A stretch of DNA of 64,000 nt from Caulobacter mirabilis (GCF_002749615.1 NZ_CP024201.1:4197001-4261000), one strand, 5' to 3'. Numbered from the stretch's first letter, positions 1 through 10,937 are shown. Translations and numbers: made by a program. Notes: generated from the letters alone by a model not told the origin.

Positions 1-88
1 GCGCCGCGTCGGCGATGGCCCCCTCGTCAGCTGGGCGGTCGATCAGGCCCTGCCGATGACCTTCCACGGCGTGTTCGCGAAGGCCTGA
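1..88 (+). CDS. C-terminal tail of a gene cut by the window edge
   Basis: A frame open from base 2 ends at TGA 86-88 and gives 28 residues ending in MTFHGVFAKA. Codon use is like that of the neighbours, and the next gene starts five bases after the stop, as expected inside an operon. The piece is too short to name a family and no function is assigned. Confidence 0.45.
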   Translation, partial: RRVGDGPLVSWAVDQALPMTFHGVFAKA

Positions 89-93
89 CGACC

Positions 94-624
94 ATGGCCG
101 CCACCCCGTCCCGCATCCGCCCGGCCAGCCGCCTGGCCGGCTGGGCCCTGGTCGCCGCGGCGGCCATCGCCCTGGCCCTCTACGCCGGACCGCAGATCAT
201 CGCCCTGGCCAAGACGAGCCGTCTGCACGCCCCCGATCTCGCCCTGTTCGCGGCCCAGCCCTGGGTGATCCAGGTCCACATCCTGGCCGCCCTGGCCATG
301 GTCGCCCTGGGCGGGATCATCCTGTCGCTGCGCAAGGGCGATCGGCTGCACCGGACCGCAGGCTGGATCTGGACGATCTTGATGATGATCACCGCCGGCA
401 GCTCGCTCTTCATCGTCGGCATCAACGGCGACGTATGGTCGCTGATCCACCTGCTCAGCGGCTGGACCCTGGTCTCGCTGCCGGCCGCGATCTACGCCGC
501 GCGGAAGCATCGGATCGAGATCCATCGCCGGGCGATGACGGGACTGTTCGTCGGCGGAGCATTGATCGCCGGCGGCTTCGCCTTCGTGCCTGGGCGGCTG
601 ATGTGGCGGCTGCTGTTCGGCTGA
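94..624 (+). CDS. DUF2306-type integral membrane protein
   Basis: This 176-residue protein has four to five hydrophobic helices (about residues 13-34, 54-76, 87-108, 112-132 and 148-168). The short loops carry a paired His/Arg pattern (RLHRTAGWIW, HRIEIHRRAM) typical of DUF2306 predicted membrane proteins. It starts at ATG 94, five bases after the preceding stop, so the two are probably co-transcribed. The family has no settled biochemical role; the conserved histidines could suggest a cofactor or electron-transfer function, but that is speculation. Membrane location is clear from the sequence; the family name is from recognition only. Confidence 0.7.
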   Translation: MAATPSRIRPASRLAGWALVAAAAIALALYAGPQIIALAKTSRLHAPDLALFAAQPWVIQVHILAALAMVALGGIILSLRKGDRLHRTAGWIWTILMMITAGSSLFIVGINGDVWSLIHLLSGWTLVSLPAAIYAARKHRIEIHRRAMTGLFVGGALIAGGFAFVPGRLMWRLLFG

Positions 625-704
625 GGCCTGTTGCTATCGGCCGCGACGCAGGGCTATCGGGGCGTGACCGGCGTTCTCTGCCGGTCCGTCAGGATGCGCG
701 CGTG

Positions 705-1400
705 ATGACCACCGCCAAGCCCAAAGGCCGCACCGGCGGCCGCGGCCGCCCCTCGAAATCGGTCGGGGTCGACCTCAAGGAGGCGATCCTCGACTCGGCC
801 GAGGGACTGTTCGCGCGGCACGGCTTCTACGGCGTCACCACCCGCCAGGTCGCCTCCGAGGCCGGCGTCGACACCGCCCTGATCCACTACTACTTCGGCG
901 CCAAGCGCGAGCTGTTCGACGCGGTGCTGCTGCGCCGGGCCGAGATCCTCAACCGCGACCGCGCCGAGGCGATGACCGCCTACGAGGCCGCCCATCCCGG
1001 GACCATGACCGCGGAAGGGATCATTGCCGCCTTCGTCGACCCGCTGATCGAGCGCGCCCACAGCGGCGGCCAGGGCTGGAAGAACTACTGCGCCCTGGTC
1101 GCCCAGGTGAACAACACACCGGCCTGGGGCGGCGAGACCATGCACCGTTTCTTCGATCCCGTGGTCCACCAGCTGGTCGAGACCCTCAAGCGCGCTCTGC
1201 CCGACGCCGAGCTGCCCGACCTCTACTGGTGCTACCAGTTCCTGACCGGCTCGATGATGCTGACCGTGTCGGAGACCGGCCGGATCGATCAGCTGTCGGA
1301 CGGCCAGTGCCATTCCAGCGACCTCGACGCCGCCCGGCAACGGCTCTACGCCTACTGCGCCGCGGGCTTCGAGGCGGTCGTCCGACGCCCCCGTATCTGA
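705..1400 (+). CDS. TetR/AcrR-family transcriptional regulator
   Basis: This 231-residue protein starts at ATG 705. The frame is open further upstream, but that extension is Arg/Asp-rich out-of-frame sequence from the previous gene and is rejected. After a basic N-terminal arm rich in Gly, Arg and Lys (about residues 1-15), a TetR helix-turn-helix lies at about residues 20-66 (VTTRQVASEAGVDTALIHYY then F-G-A-K-R-E-L-F). The rest should be the ligand-binding and dimerisation domain. The TonB-dependent receptor follows on the same strand after 181 bp and is a plausible target, but I see no convincing TetR dyad there. The inducer is unknown. Confidence 0.85.
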   Translation: MTTAKPKGRTGGRGRPSKSVGVDLKEAILDSAEGLFARHGFYGVTTRQVASEAGVDTALIHYYFGAKRELFDAVLLRRAEILNRDRAEAMTAYEAAHPGTMTAEGIIAAFVDPLIERAHSGGQGWKNYCALVAQVNNTPAWGGETMHRFFDPVVHQLVETLKRALPDAELPDLYWCYQFLTGSMMLTVSETGRIDQLSDGQCHSSDLDAARQRLYAYCAAGFEAVVRRPRI

Positions 1401-1581
1401 CCGCCCGGCGGGCGCGCCGCCCCATGTGGCGCCAATTCATCACTCAGTGAAAAATAGCGCCGTTCGAGGATCGCGCCTCTTTCGCGCGCGACGCGGTTCG
1501 CCGATGGTCGCCACAATTCGCGTTCTGGTGAATTTGGAACTTTGACGGTCCGGGCAACGGACCGCTCGGGAGGAAAGCAAG

Positions 1582-3852
1582 ATGAGGACGATGTGGAAGG
1601 CCGCCCTGCTGGCCGGGGCCGCCTGGAGCGCGGGCGTGGCCGTCGCCGCCGCTCAGGACGCCGCCCCCGCGGGCGAGACCGAAGTCGGCGCGATCGTGGT
1701 CACCGCCCGCCGCACCGAGGAAACCCTGCAGACCGTGCCGGGCGCCGTCTCGGCGTTCAACGAGCGCGCCCTCGACCGCGTGCAGGCGGCGGACATCACC
1801 GGCCTGCAGGGCGCGGTGCCGAACATGAACCTGTCGCAGGGCCGCGGCTCGAGCAACGCGACCAACATCTTCATCCGCGGCATCGGCCAGCCCGACGCAC
1901 TGCAGACCTTCGACCCGGCCATCGGCGTCTACATCGACGACGTCTACTACAGCCGGATCCGGGGCACCCAGTTCGACCTGTTCGACCTGGAGCGGATCGA
2001 GGTCCTGCGCGGACCGCAGGGCACCCTGTACGGCAAGAACACCATCGGCGGCGCGCTGAAGGTCGTCACCCGCAAGCCCGGCCAGGACTTCCGCGCCAAC
2101 GCGGCCGTGGCGTTCGGCAGCTACAACCAGCTGGAAGTGAAGGGCGGCGTCTCCGGCCCGGTCAGCGACACCCTGGCCCTGGGCGTCTCGGCCCTGCTGT
2201 CCAAGCGCGACGGCTACGTCGAGGATCCGGTCACTGGCGCCGAGTACAACGACAAGGACACCTGGGCCCTGCGCACGCAGTTGGCCTGGACCCCGACCGA
2301 CGACGTCCGCGTCGACCTGTCGGCCGACTACAGCCAGGACGACGCGGCCATGGCCGTCGGCCAGGCGACCAGCAGCCTGACCACCCTGTTCGGCGTGCCG
2401 CTGAAGACGCTGCCGGCCGTCCCGCCGAAGTACGACTTCAAGACCCGCACCACGCCGGGCCTGCCCAACTCGACCAAGCTGACCCACTACGGCTTCGGCG
2501 GCACGGTGAGCTGGAACATCACCGACGCCCTGACGCTGAAGTCGATCACCGCCTACCGGAACCTGAAGACCCGCGACTATATCGACATCGACGCGACCGA
2601 GTTGGCGCTGGGCGATGTCTACGTCGGCGTCGACCAGGACCAGACCAGCCAGGAGTTCCAGCTGACCTACGACCAGGGCGCCTGGACCGTGGTCGGCGGC
2701 GTCTACTGGCTGAAGGAGAACATCGTCTCGCACCAGAGGGCCTTCGGCGACGACGTGCTGGGCATGCTGCCCAACCCGTTCCCGACCGGCCCGGTCGGCA
2801 AGGCGACCTTCCTGCGCACGATCGACGACGACCTGGAGACCACCAGCAAGGCGGCCTACGTCAACGTCAGCTACGACCTGACCGACGCCATCCAGATCAC
2901 CGGCGGCCTGCGCTACACCGACGAGGAGAAGACCTACTCGCGGTCGACCTCGACCTTCTCGAACAACCCGACCTTCACCGCCAACCCGGCGTTCGCGTTC
3001 AAGGGCCTGAACAAGGCCTGGAACAACACCTCGCCGATGCTGAACGTCCGCTGGCAGGCGACCAGTAACATCATGGCCTACGCCCGCTACTCCGAGGGCT
3101 TCAAGTCGGGCGGCTTCAACGGCCGCGCCAACAACCCCGGCGAGCAGGCGCCCTACAGCCCCGAGATCGCCAAGAGCTACGAAGCCGGCGTGAAGACGAC
3201 CTGGGACGGCGGCCGCTACCTGCTCAACTTCACGGTCTTCCACAACGACTACGAGGACTTCCAGGCGCGGGTCTCCGGCACCGTGGTCGACCCCGGCACC
3301 AACCTGCCCAGCCCCGAGCTGACGGTGATCAACGCCGGCGGCATGAAGACCGAGGGCGCCGAACTGGAAGTCGCGGCGCGTCCGATCCCGGGCCTGCTGC
3401 TCGACGCCCAGCTCGGCCTGCTGAACGCCAAGTACGAGGACTTCGACGACACCCGCTTCCCGGGCGGCGACCGCTCGTTCCAGCAACCGGCCTTCACCCC
3501 GAAATGGACCGCCCGCTACGGCGCCCAGTACGAGTGGGATCTGGGCGGCTCGGGCCGCCTGACCGTCGGGGCCCAAGCCAAGTACCGCTCCGAGATCGCG
3601 CTCGCCGTCGACAACACCACGACGACCGGCGTTCGGTATCCGGGCATGTGGGACGACAATGTCTGGCTGTTCGACGCCCGCGTGGTCTGGGAAGACGCCG
3701 ACCGCCGTTACTCGGCGGGCCTGTACGGCCAGAACCTGAGCGACGAGGTCTACAAGGTCGACGCCCAGGAATTCTCGTCGGTCGGCAACATCCGCACCGC
3801 CTACTACGGCGCGCCGCGGACCTTCACTCTGCGCCTGACCGCGAAGTACTAG
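1582..3852 (+). CDS. TonB-dependent outer-membrane receptor
   Basis: This 756-residue protein has a signal peptide (about residues 1-24, cleavage near VAAAQ), a TonB box in the Caulobacter style (GAIVVTARR), and a plug domain with the classical FIRGIG, YIDDVYYSR and VLRGPQGTLYGKNTIGGALK elements. A 22-strand beta-barrel follows and ends in an aromatic C-terminus (LTAKY). It should bind a scarce ligand such as a siderophore, oligosaccharide or cobalamin at the cell surface and import it using TonB-ExbBD energy; the ligand cannot be read from sequence. A GGGAGGAAAG ribosome-binding site precedes ATG 1582, and a strong intrinsic terminator follows, so it is a single-gene unit. Confidence 0.93.
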   Translation: MRTMWKAALLAGAAWSAGVAVAAAQDAAPAGETEVGAIVVTARRTEETLQTVPGAVSAFNERALDRVQAADITGLQGAVPNMNLSQGRGSSNATNIFIRGIGQPDALQTFDPAIGVYIDDVYYSRIRGTQFDLFDLERIEVLRGPQGTLYGKNTIGGALKVVTRKPGQDFRANAAVAFGSYNQLEVKGGVSGPVSDTLALGVSALLSKRDGYVEDPVTGAEYNDKDTWALRTQLAWTPTDDVRVDLSADYSQDDAAMAVGQATSSLTTLFGVPLKTLPAVPPKYDFKTRTTPGLPNSTKLTHYGFGGTVSWNITDALTLKSITAYRNLKTRDYIDIDATELALGDVYVGVDQDQTSQEFQLTYDQGAWTVVGGVYWLKENIVSHQRAFGDDVLGMLPNPFPTGPVGKATFLRTIDDDLETTSKAAYVNVSYDLTDAIQITGGLRYTDEEKTYSRSTSTFSNNPTFTANPAFAFKGLNKAWNNTSPMLNVRWQATSNIMAYARYSEGFKSGGFNGRANNPGEQAPYSPEIAKSYEAGVKTTWDGGRYLLNFTVFHNDYEDFQARVSGTVVDPGTNLPSPELTVINAGGMKTEGAELEVAARPIPGLLLDAQLGLLNAKYEDFDDTRFPGGDRSFQQPAFTPKWTARYGAQYEWDLGGSGRLTVGAQAKYRSEIALAVDNTTTTGVRYPGMWDDNVWLFDARVVWEDADRRYSAGLYGQNLSDEVYKVDAQEFSSVGNIRTAYYGAPRTFTLRLTAKY

Positions 3853-3891
3853 GACAGGCTGCCTTCCGTTCGCGGAAACCTGGCAACGATC

Positions 3892-3925
3892 GAACCCCGC
3901 CATTCACATGGCGGGGTTCTTTTTT
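3892..3925 (+). terminator. Rho-independent terminator after the TonB-dependent receptor
   Basis: A perfect 12-bp stem (GAACCCCGCCAT at 3892-3903 with ATGGCGGGGTTC at 3908-3919) closes a TCAC loop and runs straight into a T tract at 3920-3925. It is the cleanest intrinsic terminator in the window. Confidence 0.92.
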
Positions 3926-3943
3926 CCTATTGCGGCCGTCGGG

Positions 3944-3973
3944 TTGCGTGACGCGAGGGCGCGCGCCTATAAC
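3944..3973 (+). promoter_or_regulatory. Candidate sigma70-type promoter for sucC
   Basis: TTGCGT at 3944-3949 and TATAAC at 3968-3973 are separated by 18 bp. They lie after the upstream terminator and about 60 bp before sucC. A perfect palindrome, CCCGCGATCGCGGG at 3983-3996, falls in the predicted 5' leader and could be an operator or a short hairpin. The call rests on consensus matching by eye. Confidence 0.5.
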
Positions 3974-4032
3974 CCGCCCCGACCCGCGATCGCGGGCCAC
4001 TTTCCCCGGCATCCGCGAGACCCAAGAGCGCG

Positions 4033-5231
<1,199 letters not shown>

Positions 5232-5232
<1 letters not shown>

Positions 5233-6116
5233 TGTCGGTTCTTATCGGTTCCAACACCAAGGTCATCTGCCAGGGCATCACCGGCGCCCAGGGCACGTTC
5301 CACACTGAGCAGGCCATCGCCTACGGCACCAAGATGGTCGGCGGCGTCACGCCCGGCAAAGGCGGCCAGACGCACATCGGCCTGCCCGTGTTCGACACGG
5401 TCGGCGAAGCCAAGGAAGCCACCGGCGCCGACGCCTCGGTGATCTACGTCCCGCCGCCGTTCGCGGCCGACTCGATCCTGGAAGCCATCGACGCCGAAAT
5501 CCCGCTGATCGTCTGCATCACCGAGGGCATCCCGGTGCTGGACATGGTCAAGGTGAAGAAGGCCCTGGCCGGCTCCAAGTCGCGCCTGATCGGTCCGAAC
5601 TGCCCGGGCGTCCTGACGCCGGGCGAGTGCAAGATCGGCATCATGCCGGGCTCGATCTTCTCGAAGGGTTCGGTGGGCGTCGTCTCGCGCTCGGGCACCC
5701 TGACCTACGAAGCCGTGTTCCAGACCACCAACGCGGGCCTGGGCCAGACCACCGCGGTCGGCATCGGCGGCGACCCGGTCAAGGGCACCGAGTTCATCGA
5801 CGTCCTGGAGATGTTCCTGGCCGACGAGGCGACCAAGTCGATCGTCATGATCGGCGAGATCGGCGGCAGCGCCGAAGAGGACGCCGCCCAGTTCCTGAAG
5901 GACGAGGCCAAGCGCGGCCGCAAGAAGCCGATGGTCGGCTTCATCGCCGGCCGCACGGCGCCTCCGGGACGCCATATGGGCCACGCCGGCGCGATCGTGT
6001 CGGGCGGCAAGGGCGGCGCGGAAGACAAGATCGCCGCGATGGAAGCGGCCGGCATCCGGGTCTCGCCCTCGCCGGCGAGGCTCGGCGAGACGCTCCTTGA
6101 AGTGCTCAAGGGCTAA
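5232..6116 (+). CDS. sucD: Succinyl-CoA synthetase, alpha subunit
   Basis: This 294-residue protein has an N-terminal CoA-binding Rossmann domain ([20 protein letters not shown]) and the [20 protein letters not shown] signature. The catalytic phosphohistidine lies in [12 protein letters not shown] as His251. It forms the active enzyme with SucC, whose stop codon overlaps this start, and carries the phospho-enzyme intermediate between the two sites. A hairpin with a short T-rich tail follows the stop, so part of the transcription probably ends before sucA. Confidence 0.97.
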
Positions 6117-6129
6117 AACTGACCATCCA

Positions 6130-6160
6130 GAGCCCGAACGCATGACGTTCGGGCTCAATT
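6130..6160 (+). terminator. Terminator-like hairpin between sucD and sucA
   Basis: A perfect 11-bp stem (GAGCCCGAACG at 6130-6140 with CGTTCGGGCTC at 6146-6156) and a five-base loop are followed by AATTTTA. The T tract is weak, so this may be a partial terminator that lowers read-through into sucA. A TATATT at 6210-6215 downstream could be the -10 of a separate sucA promoter, without a clear -35. Confidence 0.7.
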
Positions 6161-6262
6161 TTATGCGCCAAGGGGGCCGGTTTCCTCTAAGAAGCCGGGC
6201 GCGAGAGACTATATTTACGACCCGACGGTAAGCCGCCGTGTGGGCGGCAAGGCGCGAGAGCG

Positions 6263-9217
6263 ATGGCGGACGACGCAGGCATCATCAACCAGGTTTTGAC
6301 CGAAACTTCCTTCCTGTACGGCGCGAACGCCGGCTTCGTGGAAGATCTCTACGCCAGATGGGCGGAAAATCCGGGCTCGGTCGACCCCTCGTGGGCCAGC
6401 TTCTTCGCTTCCCTGCAAGACCGCGCCGATGAGGTGAAGAAGGCCGCCGCCAAGCCGGCCTGGACGCCCAATCAGGTTCCGGCCCAACGGCCCGACTGGC
6501 TCTCGGCCATCGACGGCCTGTGGCCGGCGGTCGAAGCCAAGCTCGGCAAGACCATCGAGGCCAAGCAGCCGACCGCGGCCCCGGCCGACGTCCGCGCCGC
6601 CACGCTCGACAGCCTGCGCGCGATCATGATGATCCGGGCCTACCGGATGCGCGGCCACCTACGGGCCAACCTCGACCCGCTCGGCATGACCACGCCGCCG
6701 GGCGACGCCACCGAGCTGGACCCGGCGACCTACGGCTTCACCGAGGCCGACTACGACCGCCCGATCTTCCTCGACTACGTGCTGGGCCTGGAGACGGCCA
6801 CCCTGCGCGAGATCCTGGTCATCCTGCGCCGCACCTACTGCGGCACGATCGGCATCCAGTACATGCACATCTCCGATCCGAAGGAGAAGGCGTGGCTGCA
6901 GGAGCGGATCGAGGGCCGCGACAAGGAGATCAACTTCTCCAAGGAAGGCAAGATCGCCATCCTGAAGAAGCTGATCGAGGCCGAAGGCTTCGAGCGCTTC
7001 CTGCACAAGCGCTTCCCCGGCACCAAGCGCTTCGGCCTGGACGGCGGCGAGGCCATGGTCCCGGCCATGGAACAGATCATCAAGCGCGGCGGCGCGCTGG
7101 GCGTGAAGGACATCGTCCTGGGCATGCCGCACCGTGGTCGCCTGAACGTGCTCGCCGCCGTGATGGGCAAGCCCTACCACGTCATCTTCCACGAATTCCA
7201 AGGCGGCTCGTCGGTCCCCTCGGACATCGAGGGCTCGGGCGACGTGAAGTACCACATGGGCGCCTCGTCGGACCGGTCGTTCGACGACAACAGCGTCCAC
7301 CTGTCGCTGACCGCCAACCCCTCGCACCTGGAGATCGTCAACCCGGTCGTCCTGGGCAAGGCGCGCGCCAAACAGGCCTTCACCCTGCGTGAGACGCCGG
7401 ACGCCGGCCGCGGGCACGTGTTGCCGCTGCTGCTGCACGGCGACGCCGCGTTCGCGGGCCAGGGCGTCGTGGCCGAGTGCTTCGCCATCTCCGGCGTGAA
7501 GGGCTACCGCGTCGGCGGAACGATCCACTTCATCGTCAACAACCAGATCGGCTTCACCACCGCCCCGGCCTACAGCCGGACCAGCCCGTACCCGTCGGAC
7601 GTCGCGCTGATGGTCGAGGCGCCGATCTTCCATGTGAACGGCGACGACCCCGAGGCCGTCACCTTCTCGGCCAAGGTCGCCACCGAATACCGCCAGCAGT
7701 TCGGCAAGGACGTCGTCATCGACATGTTCTGCTACCGGCGGTTCGGCCACAACGAAGGCGACGATCCGACGATGACGTCGCCGCTGATGTACGCCCGCAT
7801 CAAGGATCAGCTCTCGACCCGCGAGATCTACGCCAACCGCCTGATCGGCGAAGGCGTGATCACCCAGGCCGAGGGCGACGGCTGGGTCGACGAGTTCGCC
7901 GCCTTCCTCGACGCCGAGTTCGACGCCGGCAAGAGCTACAAGGCCAACAAGGCCGACTGGCTGGACGGCAAGTGGAAGGGCCTGGCCCTGCCCGGCGACG
8001 AAGAGCGCCGCGGCAAGACCAGCGTCGCGATGCAGAAGCTGGTCGACCTGGGCCTGAAGATCACCACGATCCCGGCCGGCGTCGACGTGCACAAGACCGT
8101 CCGCCGCGTGATCGACGCCCGCCGGGCCGCCATCGAGGCCGGCGAAGGGCTCGACTGGGGCACCGCCGAGCACCTGGCTTTCGCCACCCTGCTCGACGAG
8201 GGCTTCCCCGTTCGCCTGTCCGGCCAGGACAGCGTGCGCGGCACCTTCACCCAGCGCCACTCGGACCTGATCGACCAGACCAACGAGGAGCACTACACGC
8301 CCCTCAACAACATCCGTCCGGGCCAGGCCAACTACGAGGTCATCGACTCGGCGCTGTCGGAAGAGGCGGTGCTGGGCTTCGAGTATGGCTTCTCGCTGGC
8401 CGACCCGAATACCCTGACGCTCTGGGAAGCCCAGTTCGGCGACTTCGTGAACGGCGCCCAGGTGGTCATCGACCAGTTCATCAGCTCGGGCGAGCGCAAG
8501 TGGCTCCGCATGAGCGGCCTGGTGATGCTGCTGCCGCACGGCTACGAGGGCCAGGGACCGGAGCACAGCTCCGCGCGCCTCGAGCGCTTCCTGCAGTCGT
8601 GCGCCGAAGACAACATGCAGATCGTCAACTGCTCGACGCCGGCGAACTACTTCCATGCCCTGCGCCGCCAGGTGCATCGCGAGTTCCGCAAGCCGCTCGT
8701 CATCATGACGCCCAAGAGCCTGCTGCGTCACAAGAAGGCGGTCAGCAACCTCAGCGACATGGCCGACGGCTCCAGCTTCCACCGCGTGATGGTGGACGGC
8801 GCCGAGGCGGGCTGCGACGTCGGCGGGATCACCCTGAAGCCGGACGCCGAGATCAAGCGCGTCATCATGTGCTCGGGCAAGGTCTACTTCGACCTGGTCG
8901 ACCAGCGCGCCAAGACCGGCCGGGACGACGTCTACATCCTGCGTCTGGAGCAGTTCTATCCGTGGCCGCTGAAGTCGGTCAGCCAGGTGCTGAACCGCTT
9001 CAAGAACGCCGAGCTGGTCTGGTGCCAGGAAGAGCCGAAGAACATGGGCGGCTGGACCTTCGTCGACCCGTGGCTGGAGCTGACCCTGGACCGCATGGAC
9101 GTGAAGGCCAAGCGCGCCCGCTACGTCGGCCGCCCGGCCTCGGCGTCCACGGCCGCCGGCCTGATGAGCCGCCACCTCAAAGAACTCGAAAACTTCCTGA
9201 CCGAGGCGTTCGCGTAA
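6263..9217 (+). CDS. sucA: 2-oxoglutarate dehydrogenase, E1 component
   Basis: This 984-residue thiamine-diphosphate enzyme decarboxylates 2-oxoglutarate and transfers the succinyl group to the lipoyl arm of SucB. Visible marks are the N-terminal E2-binding segment (FLYGANAGFVEDLYARWAEN), the LGMPHRGRLNVL motif, the ThDP segment from GDAAFAGQGVVAE to IVNNQIGFTT, and the E1 C-terminal signature (WCQEEPKNMGGW). Length is typical of the family. It starts at ATG 6263, after a terminator-like hairpin, and is followed by sucB after 51 bp. SucA, SucB and the E3 encoded by lpdA together form the complex. Confidence 0.97.
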   Translation: MADDAGIINQVLTETSFLYGANAGFVEDLYARWAENPGSVDPSWASFFASLQDRADEVKKAAAKPAWTPNQVPAQRPDWLSAIDGLWPAVEAKLGKTIEAKQPTAAPADVRAATLDSLRAIMMIRAYRMRGHLRANLDPLGMTTPPGDATELDPATYGFTEADYDRPIFLDYVLGLETATLREILVILRRTYCGTIGIQYMHISDPKEKAWLQERIEGRDKEINFSKEGKIAILKKLIEAEGFERFLHKRFPGTKRFGLDGGEAMVPAMEQIIKRGGALGVKDIVLGMPHRGRLNVLAAVMGKPYHVIFHEFQGGSSVPSDIEGSGDVKYHMGASSDRSFDDNSVHLSLTANPSHLEIVNPVVLGKARAKQAFTLRETPDAGRGHVLPLLLHGDAAFAGQGVVAECFAISGVKGYRVGGTIHFIVNNQIGFTTAPAYSRTSPYPSDVALMVEAPIFHVNGDDPEAVTFSAKVATEYRQQFGKDVVIDMFCYRRFGHNEGDDPTMTSPLMYARIKDQLSTREIYANRLIGEGVITQAEGDGWVDEFAAFLDAEFDAGKSYKANKADWLDGKWKGLALPGDEERRGKTSVAMQKLVDLGLKITTIPAGVDVHKTVRRVIDARRAAIEAGEGLDWGTAEHLAFATLLDEGFPVRLSGQDSVRGTFTQRHSDLIDQTNEEHYTPLNNIRPGQANYEVIDSALSEEAVLGFEYGFSLADPNTLTLWEAQFGDFVNGAQVVIDQFISSGERKWLRMSGLVMLLPHGYEGQGPEHSSARLERFLQSCAEDNMQIVNCSTPANYFHALRRQVHREFRKPLVIMTPKSLLRHKKAVSNLSDMADGSSFHRVMVDGAEAGCDVGGITLKPDAEIKRVIMCSGKVYFDLVDQRAKTGRDDVYILRLEQFYPWPLKSVSQVLNRFKNAELVWCQEEPKNMGGWTFVDPWLELTLDRMDVKAKRARYVGRPASASTAAGLMSRHLKELENFLTEAFA

Positions 9218-9268
9218 GCGACGCATCCCAGGCTTAGAACCGTACGAACGAAAGAAGAGACCGGACCG

Positions 9269-10486
9269 ATGGCCGACATCATGACCCCCGCCCTGGGCGA
9301 ATCCGTCACGGAAGCGACGGTCGCCCGCTGGACCAAGAAGCCGGGCGAGGCGGTCAAGAAGGACGAAATCCTCGTCGAGCTGGAAACCGACAAGGTGAGC
9401 CTGGAAGTGGCCTCGCCGGCCGACGGCGTGCTGGAAAGCATCGCCGCCGCCGACGGCGCCACGGTCGAGCCGGGCGCGCTGCTCGGCGTCGTCGCCGCCG
9501 GCGCCGCGGCCTCGGCCGCGCCCGCCGCCGCTGCTCCGGCTCCCGCGCCGAAGGCTGAACCGGCCCCCGCGCCGGCCGCCGCCGCCCCGGCGCCCGCCAA
9601 GGCCGCCCCGGAGCAGCTGGCTCCGTCGGTGCAGCGCATCGTGACCGAGACCGGCCTGAACCCGGCCTCCGTCGCCGGCACCGGCAAGGATGGCCGCATC
9701 ACCAAGGGCGACGCCCTGGCCGCCCTGGAAGCCCGCGCCTCGGCGCCGGCGCCCGCTCCGACCCCGGCCGCGCCGCGTCCGATCCACGAGCGCGAAGAGC
9801 GGGTGAAGATGACGCGTCTGCGTCAGACCATCGCCCGCCGCCTGAAGGAGGCCCAGAACACGGCCGCCATGCTGACGACCTTCAACGAGGTCGACATGAC
9901 GGCGGTCATGGCCCTGCGCAACCAATACAAGGACGTGTTCGAGAAGCGCCACGGCGTGAAGCTGGGCTTCATGTCCTTCTTCGTGAAGGCCTGCATCGCG
10001 GCGCTGAAGGACATCCCGGCGGTCAACGCCGAGATCGACGGCGACACCCTGGTCTACAAGAACCACTATGACATCGGCATCGCGGTCGGCACCGAGAAGG
10101 GCCTGGTCGTGCCGGTCGTCCGTGACGCCGACGCCCTGAACCTGGCCGAGATCGAGAAGACCATCGGCGGCCTGGGCAAGAAGGCCCGCGACGGCCAGCT
10201 GGCCCTGGAAGACCTGCAGGGCGGCACCTTCTCGATCACCAACGGCGGCATCTACGGCTCGCTGATGTCGACGCCGATCCTGAACGCGCCGCAGTCGGGC
10301 ATCCTGGGCATGCACGCCATCAAGGAACGTCCGATGGTCGTGAACGGCCAGATCGTCGCCCGCCCGATGATGTACCTCGCCCTCAGCTACGACCACCGCG
10401 TGGTCGACGGCCAGGGCGCCGTGACCTTCCTGGTCAAGGTGAAGGAGTACATCGAGGACCCGCAGCGCCTGCTGCTGGACCTCTAG
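9269..10486 (+). CDS. sucB: Dihydrolipoyl succinyltransferase (E2 of 2-oxoglutarate dehydrogenase)
   Basis: This 405-residue protein has three parts. A single lipoyl domain (residues 1 to about 77) carries the lipoylated Lys42 in ETDKVSLEV. An Ala/Pro-rich swinging linker (about 78-118) leads to an E3-binding peripheral domain ([15 protein letters not shown] to about residue 152). The catalytic acyltransferase core has the active-site His376 in [11 protein letters not shown]. It moves the succinyl group from SucA to CoA and passes electrons to LpdA. A GAAAGAAGAGA stretch upstream of ATG 9269 gives a purine-rich ribosome-binding site. The following gene starts three bases after its stop. Confidence 0.97.
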   Translation: MADIMTPALGESVTEATVARWTKKPGEAVKKDEILVELETDKVSLEVASPADGVLESIAAADGATVEPGALLGVVAAGAAASAAPAAAAPAPAPKAEPAPAPAAAAPAPAKAAPEQLAPSVQRIVTETGLNPASVAGTGKDGRITKGDALAALEARASAPAPAPTPAAPRPIHEREERVKMTRLRQTIARRLKEAQNTAAMLTTFNEVDMTAVMALRNQYKDVFEKRHGVKLGFMSFFVKACIAALKDIPAVNAEIDGDTLVYKNHYDIGIAVGTEKGLVVPVVRDADALNLAEIEKTIGGLGKKARDGQLALEDLQGGTFSITNGGIYGSLMSTPILNAPQSGILGMHAIKERPMVVNGQIVARPMMYLALSYDHRVVDGQGAVTFLVKVKEYIEDPQRLLLDL

Positions 10487-10489
10487 GGC

Positions 10490-10843
10490 TTGAAGGACCG
10501 ACTGTTCCTGCTTCCGGCGACCGGGTTCGAGAACCCGGCGCTGGAGGACGACCTCGGCCGGGGCTGGTTCTGTCCGCCCTGCGCCATGGTCGAGGGCTTT
10601 CTCGCGGCCTTCCCGCACGTCCGGGAGCAGCTGGAGGTCGCCTATGTGCCGTTTCCGCGGCCCCGGCGGCCGGTCGTCGATCTGGTCGGCGAGGCGCATC
10701 AGGGCCTGCCGCTGCTGATCCTGGCCGAGCCCGCCGAGGGCGAGGGGATCGAGACGGCGGGCGGCCTGACCTTCATCTCCGACGAGAAGGCCATCCTGCG
10801 CTACCTCGGCCGTCGCTACGGCGCGGCTCAGCCGCTGCCCTAG
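10490..10843 (+). CDS. DUF3088-family protein, thioredoxin-like
   Basis: This 117-residue protein matches my recollection of DUF3088 (opening with RLFLLPATGFENP, with GRGWFCPPCAMVEGF next). The C-P-P-C at about residues 28-31 resembles a thioredoxin or glutaredoxin active site, and FISDEKAILRYL resembles the glutathione-S-transferase N-terminal fold. The start is a TTG three bases after the sucB stop, with no in-frame ATG nearby, so it is translationally coupled to sucB. A thiol-disulfide role near the lipoamide complex is only an inference. A bidirectional terminator follows. Confidence 0.72.
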   Translation: MKDRLFLLPATGFENPALEDDLGRGWFCPPCAMVEGFLAAFPHVREQLEVAYVPFPRPRRPVVDLVGEAHQGLPLLILAEPAEGEGIETAGGLTFISDEKAILRYLGRRYGAAQPLP

Positions 10844-10903
10844 CGGGCGAGCCTCCTATCCGAGCGTCCCGGCGAAGGCCGGGATATTCGGCTTAGGATC
10901 AAG

Positions 10904-10937
10904 AAACCCGCGCCCTGCCCAGGACGCGGGTTTTTCT
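10904..10937. terminator. Bidirectional terminator between convergent genes
   Basis: AAACCCGCG at 10904-10912 pairs with CGCGGGTTT at 10925-10933. The inner pairing is CCT with AGG after one mismatch, and the loop is short. A T-rich run follows on the plus strand and the matching A run lies on the other side, so it can stop both the sucB-DUF3088 transcript and the minus-strand esterase. Confidence 0.82.

Noticed and set aside
435..704. N-terminal extension of the TetR regulator upstream of 705
   Set aside because: It overlaps the DUF2306 gene in another frame and is Arg/Asp/Pro-rich without domain features; ATG 705 gives a normal TetR length.
1444..3903. An 819-residue minus-strand frame across the TonB-dependent receptor
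   Set aside because: The plus strand encodes a complete receptor with all its motifs; the opposite frame has only shadow composition.
6659..10699. A 1346-residue open frame on the minus strand across sucA and sucB
   Set aside because: It is antisense to two well-supported enzymes, has a low-complexity Gly/Arg/Asp/Val composition typical of GC-rich shadow frames, and lacks any recognisable domain.
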